Positions 35,561 through 47,296 of a stretch of DNA of 64,000 nucleotides are shown here, piece by piece; the first letter of the stretch is position 1; each line of letters begins with the position of its first letter. Source of the stretch: Stenopsyche tienmushanensis. Taxonomy: Eukaryota > Arthropoda > Insecta > Trichoptera > Stenopsychidae. The position numbers and the translations under genes are program-made. Location of the stretch: the NCBI GenBank assembly GCA_008973525.1, contig WACJ01000224.1, forward strand, positions 62,001-126,000, in the 5' to 3' direction. The notes under the pieces are model-generated. The model searched no databases and was not told the origin of the DNA. It was given only the letters and a program-made list of their open reading frames with translations.

Positions 35561-36029
35561 TTAAGATCTATACAATCGTACGATGTACGCAAGATACCCT
35601 CTTCGTCTCTGTTTCCCTCCAAACTCCAAACGTGCAAGACACTCTCCGTCTCTGTCTGTCTCCGAGGTCAACGTGCAAGAACGCTCTTTCTGAATCACTG
35701 GAATTCGGACATAACACTGTACCTTACCTTTTTAAGGGGTTAACCCGGGACGAGCAAGTTTAAGAGGTTAAAGAATTTATTGGTTCTATATGAGTGGGTT
35801 TTTTTTTTATAAAAATGGATTTAATAATTTATTTTCTCGTTAGTAATACACTATTGAAGTTAATTTTGGTTGAATTTAATGTTTTGTAAAAGTTGGTGTT
35901 TTAATTCTCATCTATGAATTTCGAACGTTTATGTGTTTGCCCTAATAATAAATGATGGATTAAATGACGATTAACTTGTGGTTAACGTGCAAATTAAGCC
36001 CTCCAATAAACAACATAGAGTAGTGTCAG

Positions 36030-36430
36030 TGTCATGCGCACATGGGCGCCAGATTGAGGAGTTGGTGAGAAGGTGGCGACCGGAATAGAAATGTCATGGA
36101 TGTTGGAGTGCGGATGCATCAGGTGTTGCGGATGACAGCGGCAGGTCATGTGTAGGCGTCGCGGGTAATTGCACTTGAGATGCAGTTTGCAGCGGCGGTG
36201 TTTGTATACAAAGCGCGTTCAGTGTCCCCGGCCTTGACATTGAGGCGGCTGCGCAGGCGCAGGCGGCGATGCGCGAATTCCGCTGCAGTGCCCGCCGATG
36301 ACCGATGCTGCATGCGCCATTCCCAGCCTTGAATGTGGTCGCTGCCTCCGCAGAGGTCATCGGTTTAATTAGGCGACGGCCCAACAAGACCAAGACGAAA
36401 CCGAAAGTGAAGCTGCAGCGCCGACCATAT
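36030..36430. other. GC-rich island, unidentified
   Basis: About 400 bp of elevated GC, with a 99-codon open frame on the minus strand (36094-36393) that is Ala/Ser-rich and without a known domain. CG-rich repeats such as GGCGCAGGCGC are present. It could be a regulatory CpG island or part of an unknown element. Confidence 0.35.
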
Positions 36431-36439
36431 AAAATATGA

Positions 36440-36740
36440 GTTGTATCAAAACAAGGAGGCTGCGGCGCGCTGCGTTGCCGCTCCTCCGTCTAGGCCAGTG
36501 TGCCGGCTAACACAAAAAACCCGACCGCCTCCACCGGGAGAAAAAGGGACCACAAAAAACCTCATCCGCGCGTACCTAATCTCGGACCTAAATCGCGGGG
36601 GAGGTCCCCCAAACATCAGGAAGTGATAAGAGCTTTTGACCCCTACCTAACTAATTCTATCTCTTCATTTTGCAACCTTCACTTAGGGTTACCGTCCCTA
36701 TACCATAAGACTACAATGTTACATAATTAAAAAGACGATG
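36440..36740. other. GC-rich block, possibly retroelement-derived
   Basis: It contains CCACCGGGAGAAAAAGGGAC and CGCGGGGGAGGTCCCCC segments and ends near AAAGACGATGACGATCAG, which resembles a retroelement tail of short repeats. No domain can be named, and short overlapping frames are probably chance. Confidence 0.3.
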
Positions 36741-36797
36741 ACGATCAGTATTCCATTAAGCGGTTTTCGGTCTTAAGGGAGAGGGGGGATGATAATA

Positions 36798-38109
36798 CAG
36801 TAGAACCTCGATTATCCGAACCTCGATTATCCGGATTGAATAAAACAAAAAAATAAATATAATTTTCATCAAGACGTAAAAAAAAATTCACCTGGATACA
36901 AAACTAGTAAGGAACGTGACACTATAATGGTGTGTACAAATGCAGCAGGCAGACACAGGCTGCATGAAAATCAAAGACTCCAGATGCTCTAAAAATATCA
37001 AATGTCTTCCGGTTGAATATGATCATCAGAAAAAAGCCTGGAAAAATGATGAAGTTTTTAAACGATGGTATGAAAACAGTTTATACCAGAAGTGAAAGAA
37101 TATCAAAAATCCATGGATAAAAGAGAAAAAAAACGTTATTTCTGGACAATGCACCGTTCCATTCATCTATAGAAAGTTTAATCCAGATCGATGAAAAGCT
37201 TAAGGTAAAGTTTCAAACACCAAATTACACATCGGTAATACAATTGATGGATCAGGCTGTAATAGAAACATTCAAACGTTTACATAGAACGCCCTAGCGA
37301 GGAAAGGAGGGACTGGACTCCTTGTACTCCAGAAAGCCCTTTCTAGTAGAGTCAAAAAGGTCGTCTAGAGTAGTTTTCCACCATCTCCCTATGAATACTA
37401 CTCAATCTTTACAAACCTCCCAAACTCCTTATCGAGACGTTCGCGAAAGCGTTCGTCAATACGTTCACTCAGGATACCCGTTGGGTGAGCGTTCGAAATA
37501 AAACTCGGTGGTAATGCTATCTTCAATATCGAGCGAATGAGGAGGTGAATGTATGACACAGACGAAATGGATGTAACCCCTTCCTATGAATGGATATTGA
37601 AGAGGCCCATAGTTCTGTAGTGGACTGTCAGTGGCTGCACTATGATGATGATGACATAGAAATAAGATGCTTCGACGATTATTGCAAGCAAACGAAAATA
37701 ACGAAGAAACAGATATCAGCTTTCACAAGAAAATAATTTTAAAAGATTGTTTGTTACATCGCAACAGATGTGTCAACTTTGAAAAAAAAACATGAAACAA
37801 AAATTTGAAAAGAACATTAGTATGTTTCAGTGACGCGGTAAAACCTGATATTGGAGAGATTGCGAAAACATTAGTACAAATTTCTATATGACGTAGAAGA
37901 TGTAACCGAGTGGTTAAATTGCAATGCAAACGATCCTGGTCCAGATGTCACCATGAAATGGCTTAAGAACCAAGAAGAGTATATTTGCGATTTGGCAGCT
38001 CGATAATTCCATGTATTTCCCTGTCAATGATGATTATTTTCGATTACCCGAATTTTCGTTATCCGGAATACTTTCATCCCAATCAGTCCGGATAATCGAT
38101 GTTCTACTG
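36798..38109 (+). mobile_element. Tigger/Jerky-like element with TA duplication, internally deleted and interrupted
   Basis: The left end is CAGTAGAACCTCGATTATCC and the right end is its complement, with TA on both sides (36796-36797 and 38110-38111). Near 36805-36835 the terminal motif AACCTCGATTATCCG is duplicated. The coding remnant (about 36895-37289) contains GYKTSKERDTIMVC, HQKKAWKNDEVFKRW, LFLDNAP-like and the NYTSVIQLMDQAV core of a DDE_1-type transposase. It lacks the N-terminal DNA-binding part and has stops. At 37289/37654 it is split by an RTE-like insertion and then resumes as ATAAGATGCTTCGACG, matching the fragment at 2425-3095. Confidence 0.88.
37290..37653 (+). mobile_element. 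RTE-like retrotransposon tail or SINE inserted in Tigger (copy 2)
   Basis: It is flanked by the direct repeat ACATAGAA (37282-37289 and 37654-37661). The uninterrupted target can be read in the related Tigger copy at about 2750-2765 (minus strand), which confirms both boundaries. The element ends in TATGATGATGATG after GTGGCTGCAC. The 364-bp body has no reverse-transcriptase motif, so it is either a short 5'-truncated RTE 3' end or a SINE using that tail. Confidence 0.8.
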
Positions 38110-38111
38110 TA

Positions 38112-39419
38112 TTCACATGTAATACGTTTAAAATAGACATTTGGCGAAAACTATACACACATGAGCTGTGAAGGGTCAATGGTCCGTTTTTTTTCTAGTT
38201 TCACTTGTATAGACGTGGTAGGGCAAATTGTCTTGAATGTCACGCAAAATGTAACTCTAACTGGCAGTTGACCGGAAAGAGAGGGAGATTAGTTTGAATT
38301 ATCTCCGTCTCCGTTACAAACATCATAAACAAGCTACGCAGATGCGCCGAACTGCCTCTATTGTATGTGTGCGTCTATACGTGGCATAAAACTGGATTAG
38401 TAACGTGCCTATTTTATTATATATTACACATAGGTTTATATTTCAGCTAACAATTTCCGTTAACAAATGTCAAATCTAAAAATCATCTTTTCCCGTGAGT
38501 TAAGAAGCTTCACTACTAACCGTGCGAGTTTATTTGTATAGATATGCATACATCATAACGTAGAGAAAGCATCCAGCAAATTCACCAATTGGTATCAATT
38601 TTCAACAGATGACATCGTGATGATTAGCTTTATAGTATTGTTTTCAAATCTATATATATCCAAGGAAGATTTATATTTTGTCCATGATTGAAATAGCATT
38701 TCTAAATACATATATGGCTAAATACGTATGACATCATATTAGCGTCGATCAAATCTACGCTTTGCAGATGATATTGATATAATTTCAATACTGTTGAAGA
38801 AGAAAAGATAAGAAAAATGTGAATATTTTTTCACATTATTATTTTTACTGTCAGGAGTCTCTTGTGATATTGTTCAAACTATTCATTCGGGAGATTTATA
38901 AATTGGTTATTTTAAAATGTGAAAAAAATATCCTGCGCATTGTCCTTTACGTCACATAGACACAACAAAGATATCTAACAGTACTTGCCTAAAAATAATT
39001 TTTGAGAAAAAAAGCAAATACAACAAAGGAGTCCATTGTAAGCGAATAGATCTCAACAATAGACAGAGGAAAAGTGGTATACAACCATTTGTTTTCACAT
39101 TGACGTTTACTAGCTTTTGATATTTCGCAGATTTCAAAAACCTACTGACTATTGATACGGGTAAATGGACAGATTTTCAGAATCTCATGACCAACTTAAT
39201 CGATTTTTTAGCTATTAAACTTGCTACATTAAATCATGTAATGCATAGGTCCCCAACCTATTTTCTGCGGGGTTGCTAGATTATACAGTCAACAACAACA
39301 AAAAATATTCACTTTAATGCAATTTTTATTTTAATTTAAAAAAAACTTAAATATTCAGAAGAATGTCTAAAATTCGACTTTACTAACTTGACTAGCAATG
39401 AAATAAAGAAGCCATAATT
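38112..39419. other. AT-rich stretch, nothing coding recognised
   Basis: Near 39247 the string ATAGGTCCCCAACCTATTTT resembles an hAT terminus and could be the left end of the transposase relic that follows. No gene is recognised. Confidence 0.4.
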
Positions 39420-40960
39420 TTTATTGTGCAAAGTTGTTCTCAGTCATGAGCCTATGAAACCTTCAAAGCTCAAACGTCATTCAGAGGCGAAGCATTCAGA
39501 TCACATTAAGTCGAGATGAAACCAATTCAGAGGCTTGATCGAACATGATATTTTCAGCCACGCATAATATGAAGTTGCATTGGAAATTGGTAAGCAAAAA
39601 AAACCTAGACATTAAAGAGTAGATTTCTAATGAAATCAAGGTTTCACCATTTTTTTTCAAGTTGATGAGCCAACAGACGTAAGCTCGAGTACTCAGTCTT
39701 CGTGAAATATATTCATTCAGATAATATCAAGAAAGAGTTCCTATTTTGTAATGAACTTGAAACTACTACAAAGAGTGCAGAAATTATGGAGAAGATAAAT
39801 ATCGTTTTTGAGACTGGAGGATTAAAGTGGAAAAAACGTCTGTGGGTCTATCTATGCTTGGGTCAAAATCGGGCTTTCAGAAAAAAGTAAAATAAGTACC
39901 TCCCCAAGCAAAGGGAATTCATTGCATGATTCACGGGTACACCTTTGTCAGTAAGACTCTTCTAACTTCTCTGCAAGAGCTACCTTCTTAATTCGCTTAA
40001 AAAATCGTAAATGACATCAAATCAGGAGCTCTTAACACCCGTCTGCTTAAATAACTGTGTAAAGCAGGGGTAGCCAACCCAAATGATCTTGCGGGCCACT
40101 TTGGAACTGCATCATAGTTTCGCGGGCCGAATATAAAATTATATATCTCCATATTAGATTTATAGACATTTTTTTGAAGTGAAAAAATATATTTTGTAAA
40201 AGTGTGATAAACCTCGCGGGCTGGAAAAATATTCAAGGCATGCGGCTCGCGGGCCGCTGGTTGGCCACTACTGGTGTAAAATATTGCAGTACGCTGCTTG
40301 TCGAAAGGAAGTGTTGTGAATCGTATCTTTGCATTGAAAGATGAAGTCAAGTTGTTACTGGAAGTTCAACAGAAACATGAACTTTTGGTAAACTTTGTCA
40401 ACATAGCTTGGCTGAAAAGAGTAGCATATCTAACAGATATATTAGAACAGCAAAATAAGCTTAATCGCATTTTACGATAATCTAGAGGCATTTTTATCCA
40501 AACTGCAAAACTGGCGAAGAAAAATAAATCTTGGAAACATTGCCATGTTTAAGAAACTACAGGTAGGTGAATCTGAATGTGAAATAAATGAAAATTTGAA
40601 GGAGGAGATTACAGTACAACTCGAATCTCTTGAAAAAAAACTTCAGCGCTTCTTCCCTGAGCTGAAAGGAGAAGAAACTACATTGAAACGAAATCCATTA
40701 TCTGTTACCCTTGAATTAACCACCAATCCCGATGAATTACGAGATGAGTTCTTGAATTTGCGAAATGATTCCTCGGAACGTAACTGATTTAATGAAAAAA
40801 TGCTCACATAATTCTGTTGTGGTATGTATCGTCCTTACCCAAATGTGACGATGATTCGAGTTATAGTTTCGATTGTGTCTACATATTTTTGCGAGAGTGG
40901 ATTTTCAACTCTTCTTCGTTTAAAAGAAAGAAATAAATTAGATGTATAAATTAATTGAAT
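39420..40960 (+). pseudogene. Decayed Buster-type hAT transposase (ZBED5/SCAND3-like)
   Basis: Plus-strand pieces follow the order of Buster hAT transposases. First is a BED-finger end (SHEPMKPSKLKRH...H near 39435). Then come QVDEPTDVSSST (39660), IHSDNIKKEFLFCNELETTT (39705-39780) and a GIHCMIH block (39905). Next is a KSGALNTRLLK block (40020), a SKGSVVNRIFALKDEVKLLLE block (40300), then NWRRKINLGNIAMFKK and YFPELKGEE-like (40510-40680), DELRDEFLNLRND (40730) and the C-terminal ESGFSTLLRLK dimerisation-type segment (40885). Many frameshifts and stops are present, and an internal deletion lies near 39600. It is interrupted by another hAT MITE at 40065-40273. The left terminus may be near 39247; the right terminus is not identified. 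Confidence 0.88.
40065..40273 (+). mobile_element. hAT MITE inserted in the hAT transposase relic
   Basis: The inverted ends are CAGGGGTAGCCAACC and CAGTAGTGGCCAACC. The duplications GTGTAAAG (40057-40064) and GTGTAAAA (40274-40281) match at 7 of 8 with a central TA. The interior has CGGGCC-rich arms. It splits the coding relic between the LNTRLLK and SKGSVVN blocks, so it is younger than the host element. Confidence 0.88.
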
Positions 40961-41479
40961 TAATTATTGAAGACAATTTAAAATAAAATTATACTAAAAT
41001 ACTGTTTTTGTTGTTTTTTTTTTAAATTACTTTATTAAAAATGCCCTTTTCAATTGCATCGGGGTTTTATTGGATATAGTTTTTTTCTGAAGGATCTGGT
41101 CCAATGATACAGCATCTTCTTGACGATATAACGTGCCTGTTATTGACACTTGTATTAAGCAACATGCGTTTTAAGGGGTCTTCCCATGGGTCGATTTCAA
41201 AAAATCTTTTTTTTTGTTGCATAAATTGTATGTAAATATTGTGTAGAATATTTAGATAAAGAGATTTTCAGGATCATTCGGAAGTTACAGGAATCGGACT
41301 TCGTTTCATGCCATTCGGTTTCTTACTTCAGCCCTTTTAATACAAACTCTTTTCTATTCTGCAAAATAGAAAAGCTATTGTATTCGCTAAACTCATTTCT
41401 TATTTCGAATATAATTATTAGCTTAGTCTTGACTGAGTACCCAAAAGGTTAAGATATTAACAGATTCAGGTGAAGATAG

Positions 41480-41935
41480 CTGGCGCAAAATGGCGAAAGG
41501 TTGATGCTGGAGGAGTACTCAATAATTTCCATCATCATAAGCCACATTTGACTGCAGAAGTTCAAAAAGTCATTAAACCAGTTTATGAAGATTTATCACG
41601 AGATGAACTGTTGACCAAATGTTGAGGAGCACGATCGAAAAATAACAATGAATCAATAAATTCATTGGTGTGGATTTTTGCTCCTATACACCTGCATTCT
41701 CGTACAAAGATCGTTGAAATTGCAACTTTTCTTGTCGTGATTTTCCTCAATGAAAGATTTAATGGCAATTTGAAAGTTTTAGTTACAATAGGATGTGAAA
41801 TTAGTCACGTAACTCAAGCTTACGCCCAAGAGCTAAAACTGATACCAGGGAGCATCAATCGACTTTGTAAGATTTTTATGAAGAATCTCAAGGTTTACTT
41901 TATAGAACATACATAGCAGATTAAAAGTCAAAATT
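41480..41935 (+). pseudogene. Mutator-like (MULE) transposase fragment
   Basis: Plus-strand reading with one frameshift gives YEDLSRDELLTKC, then NNNESINSLVWIFAP, HSRTKIVEIATFLVVIFLN and an SHVTQAYAQE-like end. The N-ES-N-W pattern followed by a T-VEIA-AIFN-GF pattern is characteristic of the C-terminal part of the Mutator-like transposase domain common in invertebrate genomes. The N-terminal catalytic region and element ends are not seen. The assignment is from pattern recognition and is less certain than the piggyBac and hAT calls. Confidence 0.55.
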
Positions 41936-43231
41936 ATTTTGGTGATGAGTGAATTTTAACCTTTAAAAGCGTTTTATTAAAAAAACAAAAATTTCTTTGA
42001 CGCGATAAAATGAGATGACTCCTTAAGCCTGTTTGCGTAATCTATTTCAGTAAAAATAAGAAATATATGATCACATTTATATTTTCTTAATAATGATTAT
42101 AATGCTGAATTATTAATATATTTTTTTAAGGGCGTACATACGAGTACATACATATAAAATTAATTGGCTATAAGACATCCTAATTGAATCGTCAGCTTAT
42201 ATAATCGATGCCAAATTAGCCATTCGCAAATTTTTTTTCCAGAAACACAATAAATTACAATGACTAATTAGATATAAACAATGTTGATTGTACTATTAAT
42301 AAACAAATATTAATAATTAAATCCAATTCAACAACCTTCAGCTGAAACTAAATCAATCATTCGTGAATGTTATTGCGATAAACTCAAATTTCAAACTGTC
42401 TATAAGGATCATTGCCCATTTCGGATGCAACCCGCCGATACATATCGTTGATAATTTTGTGCCTCAATTCATTCGGATTTGATTAATAACTCGCAAAATT
42501 TGATCATATCATTCGCATCCTGCGAGATTCCCGAATCCCAGTTTAATAGACGTGTACTCCAAATTGCAACATTGCAAATCAGATCTACCAGAATTAGGTA
42601 GCGGGAATATTCAAACGATAATTTTGAATTTCACTCATTGAATGCTTCCGGATGAATGTGCCCCATAATCAAATTACATAGGAAATATTTCTTTTAGCGT
42701 GTTAACTGGACGCGTCTTCATTCAATTATGCAATGTACAACGGGTACGCGGTTTTTACCCCTTGAGTAGTGATTTTAAACCATTTTAACTCTTTGGGGTC
42801 CAGTGTCAAGACGTATTTGACATCATTTTTTTACTGGCAGGTCCAGTGTCAATACTGTCTTGACATTTCTTTATGGATACTTTTAAAGATATTTTTTGGC
42901 GATTTTAGTATTTTTTTTTAAGCTGTGGAATGAAAAAAATGTTCTATAATGTATGTAATTGCTTTGCTGTTAGGAACTAGACCATTTCATTGTTTCCTGG
43001 AATGTAAAAAGAACCGTTTTGGATGGGATATTTTTGTCCGCTGCAGATATAAAATCACAATTTCAAACAATAGTCTTTGGCAAATTGTGTCACCGTAAAC
43101 ATCTCATATTTTTGAAGTGGTCTTACACTTTAATTATTTTTCGTGAGTTTTAAATGATAATGAGTCCGGAAATAAAAGGTTACCATGTATTCACCGACAG
43201 ATTTTACACTTTTGCATACGGTGTGGAAAGA

Positions 43232-43700
43232 ATTTTAAAAAACCAAGTCGCAGATTGCTTTGAAAATTTGCGAGCTTATTTTAAACATATATGGCTATGG
43301 CAGTTTGTAAAACCAGGTGAAAATGTTAATTTTATCTTACGTTTTACATTAAAAAAAATACCCCCAAAAAAGGTGTTTTTTCCAAACTTTTTTAAAATAG
43401 CGCCATTTTGTTATTTTTAAACAAAAAGTTTTAATTAACGATAATAAGGTAGCGAAATGCTTACAGATTAAGAATCTTTTTTACTTTTTGATTCAAGTAA
43501 GCCTGAATGAAAATATTGTTCCACCCCGTGGACATGCATCTTTTTTCACATGTCATTTTGATGTTTTAAAAACGATATAATATATATATTTTTAAATTTC
43601 GAATTATTTTTTTTAGTATTATATAAGAGTGTCATAATAAATCTAAAAAAGATTTATTTAATTATACGGTGTATTTACTGTGAAAAAAATTGTTAAAATA
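43232..43700 (+). repeat. Repeat family C, copy 2, inserted in piggyBac
   Basis: It interrupts the piggyBac reading right after the GVERIL segment and matches the minus-strand copy at 28020-28345. It contains an extra stretch at about 43394-43540. The open frame running through its first part is read-through, not transposase. Boundaries are approximate. Confidence 0.62.
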
Positions 43701-43738
43701 CCGGGCGTAGATCGACAGATACCGGGCGTAGATCGACG
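43699..43738. repeat. Tandem duplication of about 21 bp
   Basis: ATACCGGGCGTAGATCGAC is repeated twice in direct succession (spacer AG). It lies between repeat C and the piggyBac C-terminal domain. Confidence 0.85.
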
Positions 43739-44523
43739 ACCGATAACAAGGAACAATTGAATAGAAATCCACATTATATATATGATTCTACAAACTACAA
43801 GGATTGTATGATGTGTTCGAATCATAATATTCCAGAAAAAATAAGACGGACATCGTTATATTATGATACGTGCGAGAAAAAGCTCGACCTCCACCCTGGA
43901 GATTGTTTTAAAAAATACCACACTTGCGTAATTTTAGGAATTAATTTTTGCAAATTAGTATTAAATATATCTACAAACATCATTCGTACTAAATAAATAT
44001 TTTTATTTATTTATTTTACCACGTTTCCTTCATTTTTCACCATAAACATATTTTTCAATAAATTCACTGAAAATGGCTCGGACCTGGTGCAACACTTTTA
44101 GGAAAAACCTTCGGACCGCAAAGGGTTAAATCAACATAAACTTAAGACGATATCCGCCACTTATCATCCGTATAAATCCACTTATCTGTCAGAATCGCAG
44201 CAGCGTATATAAATCTTGTATATGAATAAATAAACATTGTCGATAGCACATAATATTCAGTAATATCTTTACGTAAATATAAACAATACTCGAAATCGAT
44301 TCATTATATGTCGCACATCATTATTAGTCGATAAATTTGGGTTAACGATCTATACAATCGTACGATGTACGCAAGATACTCTCTTCGCTTCTGCTTCTCT
44401 CCAAACTCAACGTGCACGACACTCTCCGTCTCTGACTGTTTCCAAGCTCAACGTGCAAGAATGCTCTTTTTGAATAACTGGAAATCGGACACAACATTGT
44501 ATCTTACCTCTTTAAGGGGTTAA

Positions 44524-45325
44524 GGGCGTGTTTTTACGTCACATCCGACTTATTTACTTTATACTTATTCAAATTTCTCAATCCGTACATACAATATGAA
44601 TTATGAATTAATATACACATATATTGACACATGAATTAATAGACACTATAAGAAAAATCACTCACGTATCAACTAACACATACGGTTGAACGTATATTTA
44701 CGTCCAATCCAGTTAACAGGTTTAAAATACGAATAAGCCACAAGCTTGTTTCAGATTTATATGCATGGAAGAAATTATCAAAGATCAGTTGCTTTATAAT
44801 ACTTTAGATCAGATAGTGTTAGTTTCTGACAATTAAAGCTGTATAAATATATTTTTTAGCATCGTCTACTTTTTGTTACCTGTATTTTAGGTAGTCCCAC
44901 GTTTAAACGATCGGACTAAATTATCCTGGAATCAAATTTACAAGGAGTGTGGTTGGCTACCACATTTAAAAAAACATATGTAAGCTATGAAAATCTATAT
45001 CAGAAAGGTTGGCCACTTTGAAAATTTGAAAAAATAATCTACTTTTTAGTGCACTTTACAGAAGTAAAACATATTGAGAGATAAGAGTCATAATATATTA
45101 TATTGGAATATGACATGTCGGCACGTTGTTAAATGTTTCAAGATCGCACTAACAACAAATCATCACCCACTTCAAAATATCATCCTTTCGAGTATGTATA
45201 TACATTTTTCGGGAGTGATCCAAACTAGTAGTCTCTAAACACAATTAGCTTAGGAGTTCCTATTAAAGTTTAATTATATATCGAGCAACATATGCAGAAA
45301 TAATCTTTCAGAGAGAAAGGATGTT
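44524..45325. other. AT-rich non-coding stretch, nothing recognised
   Basis: There is no domain-bearing frame and no repeat boundary. Confidence 0.4.
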
Positions 45326-45329
45326 TTAA

Positions 45330-45745
45330 TCCTTTGAGCAGTGAGTTAATTTAAATTCGTTATAATTATAGATGCCATATTTGCCTGTCCGCCACTTATC
45401 ATCTGTACAATATCAATACATCTATAGGTATTTCTATAACGACTTTCAAATATAAACTTGAATAACGTCTTTCTATAATGTCTTTCGGATGCCAACTGTC
45501 TAAATTTGAGACCATGAAACTTGCATTCCTACCCTTGTCTGTTCGCACTTGCTTATCTTCACTTTGTTTTTGATAATTTAACTAATGACAGAGTCAAGCT
45601 TATCGATCTAAGATAAAACAACACCTGAGAGAAGATGCGCCATATGTGGTCCGTGTTATCACTATTCCATTTGTTTACGTTTCGACTATCGAATTTGGGC
45701 CCCGTGAAAAACAACACCGATTCATGCTGGGCGACGAACGTATTA
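45330..45745. mobile_element. Rearranged family A piece with element B in opposite orientation (A8)
   Basis: From 45330 (after TTAA at 45326-45329) the left end of family A reads forward to about 45415. From about 45430 to 45742 element B follows on the minus strand. It ends, read from the right, as TTAATACGTTCGTCGCCC with a TTAA at its edge. Element B is thus found here detached from its usual site and orientation in family A. Confidence 0.72.
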
Positions 45746-46969
45746 AGCATTCTATATCATGTTTTCTAAAATTATTATTGTTTTGGTTTGTGCTAAGAGG
45801 TTAACATAAATGAAATCTGATACAACTGTTAACTGTTGAACTTGAGACACTTAAGCGTTTTACCCATATTAGTGATAATCTTTGTGTTTGAAGTAACACG
45901 TGTTTGAAGTGTTCTTTCAAGTGTTAAATGAAAATAAACAGATATAGGCTCTTAGCTAAATGAAACTTAACAACATTGATTAATTGATTGAAAATTAAAT
46001 AATCAATTGAATATTTACTACTATGTAAACCAAACCTAAGTTATATTTAAACGGGAAGGGAATAGGTTTTTTTTTTATACTGTTAATTAAATTAAAACAA
46101 ATCTTATTAGAAATTCACTATCATCATCTTTATCATTATTATTTCCAATAACCGCTTATCACTATCGCACCGCACCGGTTTACCGCACCTATCAAATTGA
46201 TGGAATTCGAAATTCATGAGCAAAATTACAATAACCCTTACTATTATTTCCTAGTATGTTTGCTGATTATTATTTATGGAATGTAACAAATATATATCTA
46301 AATTTATGTCTCTCTCAAATTCGTAATTTAGAAGTTACACATGATGTCTATCGATATTAATTTAATAGTTCGACTAATTTTATACTTGAGCATAATAAAC
46401 CGTCTTAATTCATGAAAATATTTATCTGTGAACAAATGTAAACCTAATCAAAACCCAATTCATTATTCCATTAAGGTTTTCTTACCAATGTGTTAAACCA
46501 CATGAATACGTCCTCTCGAGACCGCTCTGCAACAAGTTCCAAAGTCAACAAAATCGAACTGTGTTCAAGTGAGGATGAAATTAAGATTCCAGAACTAGAA
46601 AATGAAGGTATTAAGGAAACTTCATATAATGAAAAGGAAAATTTTCGAAATGTATTAGAAAAAGAAAGCAGTTTTGTCCACGAAATGAGCTTCGCTTTTT
46701 CTTCAAACGCAATGTTAAAAATCTATGAAAATCCAAGAATATGTTTGCCCTTATTTCAAAACCATGGGGAAAATTTATATATAGCTTAGCAATAGCCTAG
46801 CTTATCATTCGAAAATATTTCAATTGATTCCTTCAAAAGCTCGATGCCCATTTACATAATATATATTAAATAAGTCACATGAATTTGGCTAACAGCCGAT
46901 GTTAAAATGATATATACGATATTTTTAATAAAGAATATATACAGATTCATGCAGACGCATAAGCTAAAT

Positions 46970-47296
46970 CAGTGCTTCTTAAACTTATGTAGTTCGCGGA
47001 TCCCCTCTTGAGCAATTTTTTTTTCGCGGACCCCCTCTTGAGCAAATTTTTTTTCGCGGACCCTCTCATGAATACATTTTTTTTGGCAGACTCATCCCAA
47101 CCCATGTGACCTAATTTTGCCAACAAACAAACATTTCTTGATAAAAATAGCTCTTTTTACAATGTTTTCTGTAAATAATTCGACGAAAATATCTTTTTCA
47201 AGTATAGATAAATGTTTCGTTTATATTCTCGCGGACCCCCCAGTAATGTCTTCGCGGACTCCCGGGGGTCCGCGGATCTCAGTTTAAGAACCGCTG
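46970..47296 (-). mobile_element. Buster-type hAT MITE
   Basis: The ends are CAGTGCTTCTTAAACT and, inverted, CAGCGGTTCTTAAACT. The duplications are AGCTAAAT (46962-46969) and GGCTAAAT (47297-47304), matching at 7 of 8 with a central TA. The interior has three spaced CGCGGACCCCCTCTTGAGC-type blocks and an AAAATATCTTTTTCAAGTAT block shared with 10869-11144. It is a longer version of that element. Confidence 0.9.

Larger units (their letters stand above)
34648..35739 (+). mobile_element. Family A piggyBac-like MITE with nested insertions (copy A4)
   Basis: This is the clearest long copy, with TTAA on both sides (34644-34647 and 35740-35743). The left end is CCCTTTGAGTAGTGAGC and the right end, read inward, is CCCCTTAAAAAGGTAAG. 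It contains element B (34778-35560), which in turn holds extra DNA from about 35161 to 35530, including an RTE-like tail. Confidence 0.88.
42789..44125 (+). pseudogene. piggyBac element with decayed transposase, nested in A5
   Basis: TTAA lies on both sides (42785-42788 and 44126-44129). The inverted ends are CTCTTTGGGGTCCAG and, read inward from the right, CCCTTTGCGGTCCGAAG. Inside, residues GYHVFTDRFYTFAYGVERIL (43170-43230) match the second catalytic-Asp block of piggyBac transposases. The C-terminal cysteine-rich zinc-binding domain is still open at 43757-43996 (CMMCSN, then TSLYYDTCEKKLDLHPGDCFKKYHTC). The first and third catalytic regions are missing. Between the two coding pieces lies repeat family C. 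The copy is internally deleted and inactive. It inserted into family A after A5 was in place. Confidence 0.88.
42758..44519 (+). mobile_element. Family A piggyBac-like MITE split by a piggyBac element (copy A5)
   Basis: The left end CCCCTTGAGTAGTGATTTT (after TTTA, a decayed TTAA) is separated from the body, which resumes at 44130 with ATCAACATAAACTTAAGAC and ends in CTTACCTCTTTAAGGGG before TTAA at 44520-44523. Between them sits the piggyBac copy at 42789-44125. Element B is absent, so this copy serves as an empty site for it. Confidence 0.85.

Noticed and set aside
46490..46789. A 99-codon acidic open frame next to a MITE
   Set aside because: It has no recognisable domain. It could be the N-terminus of a transposase but nothing supports it beyond acidity and position.
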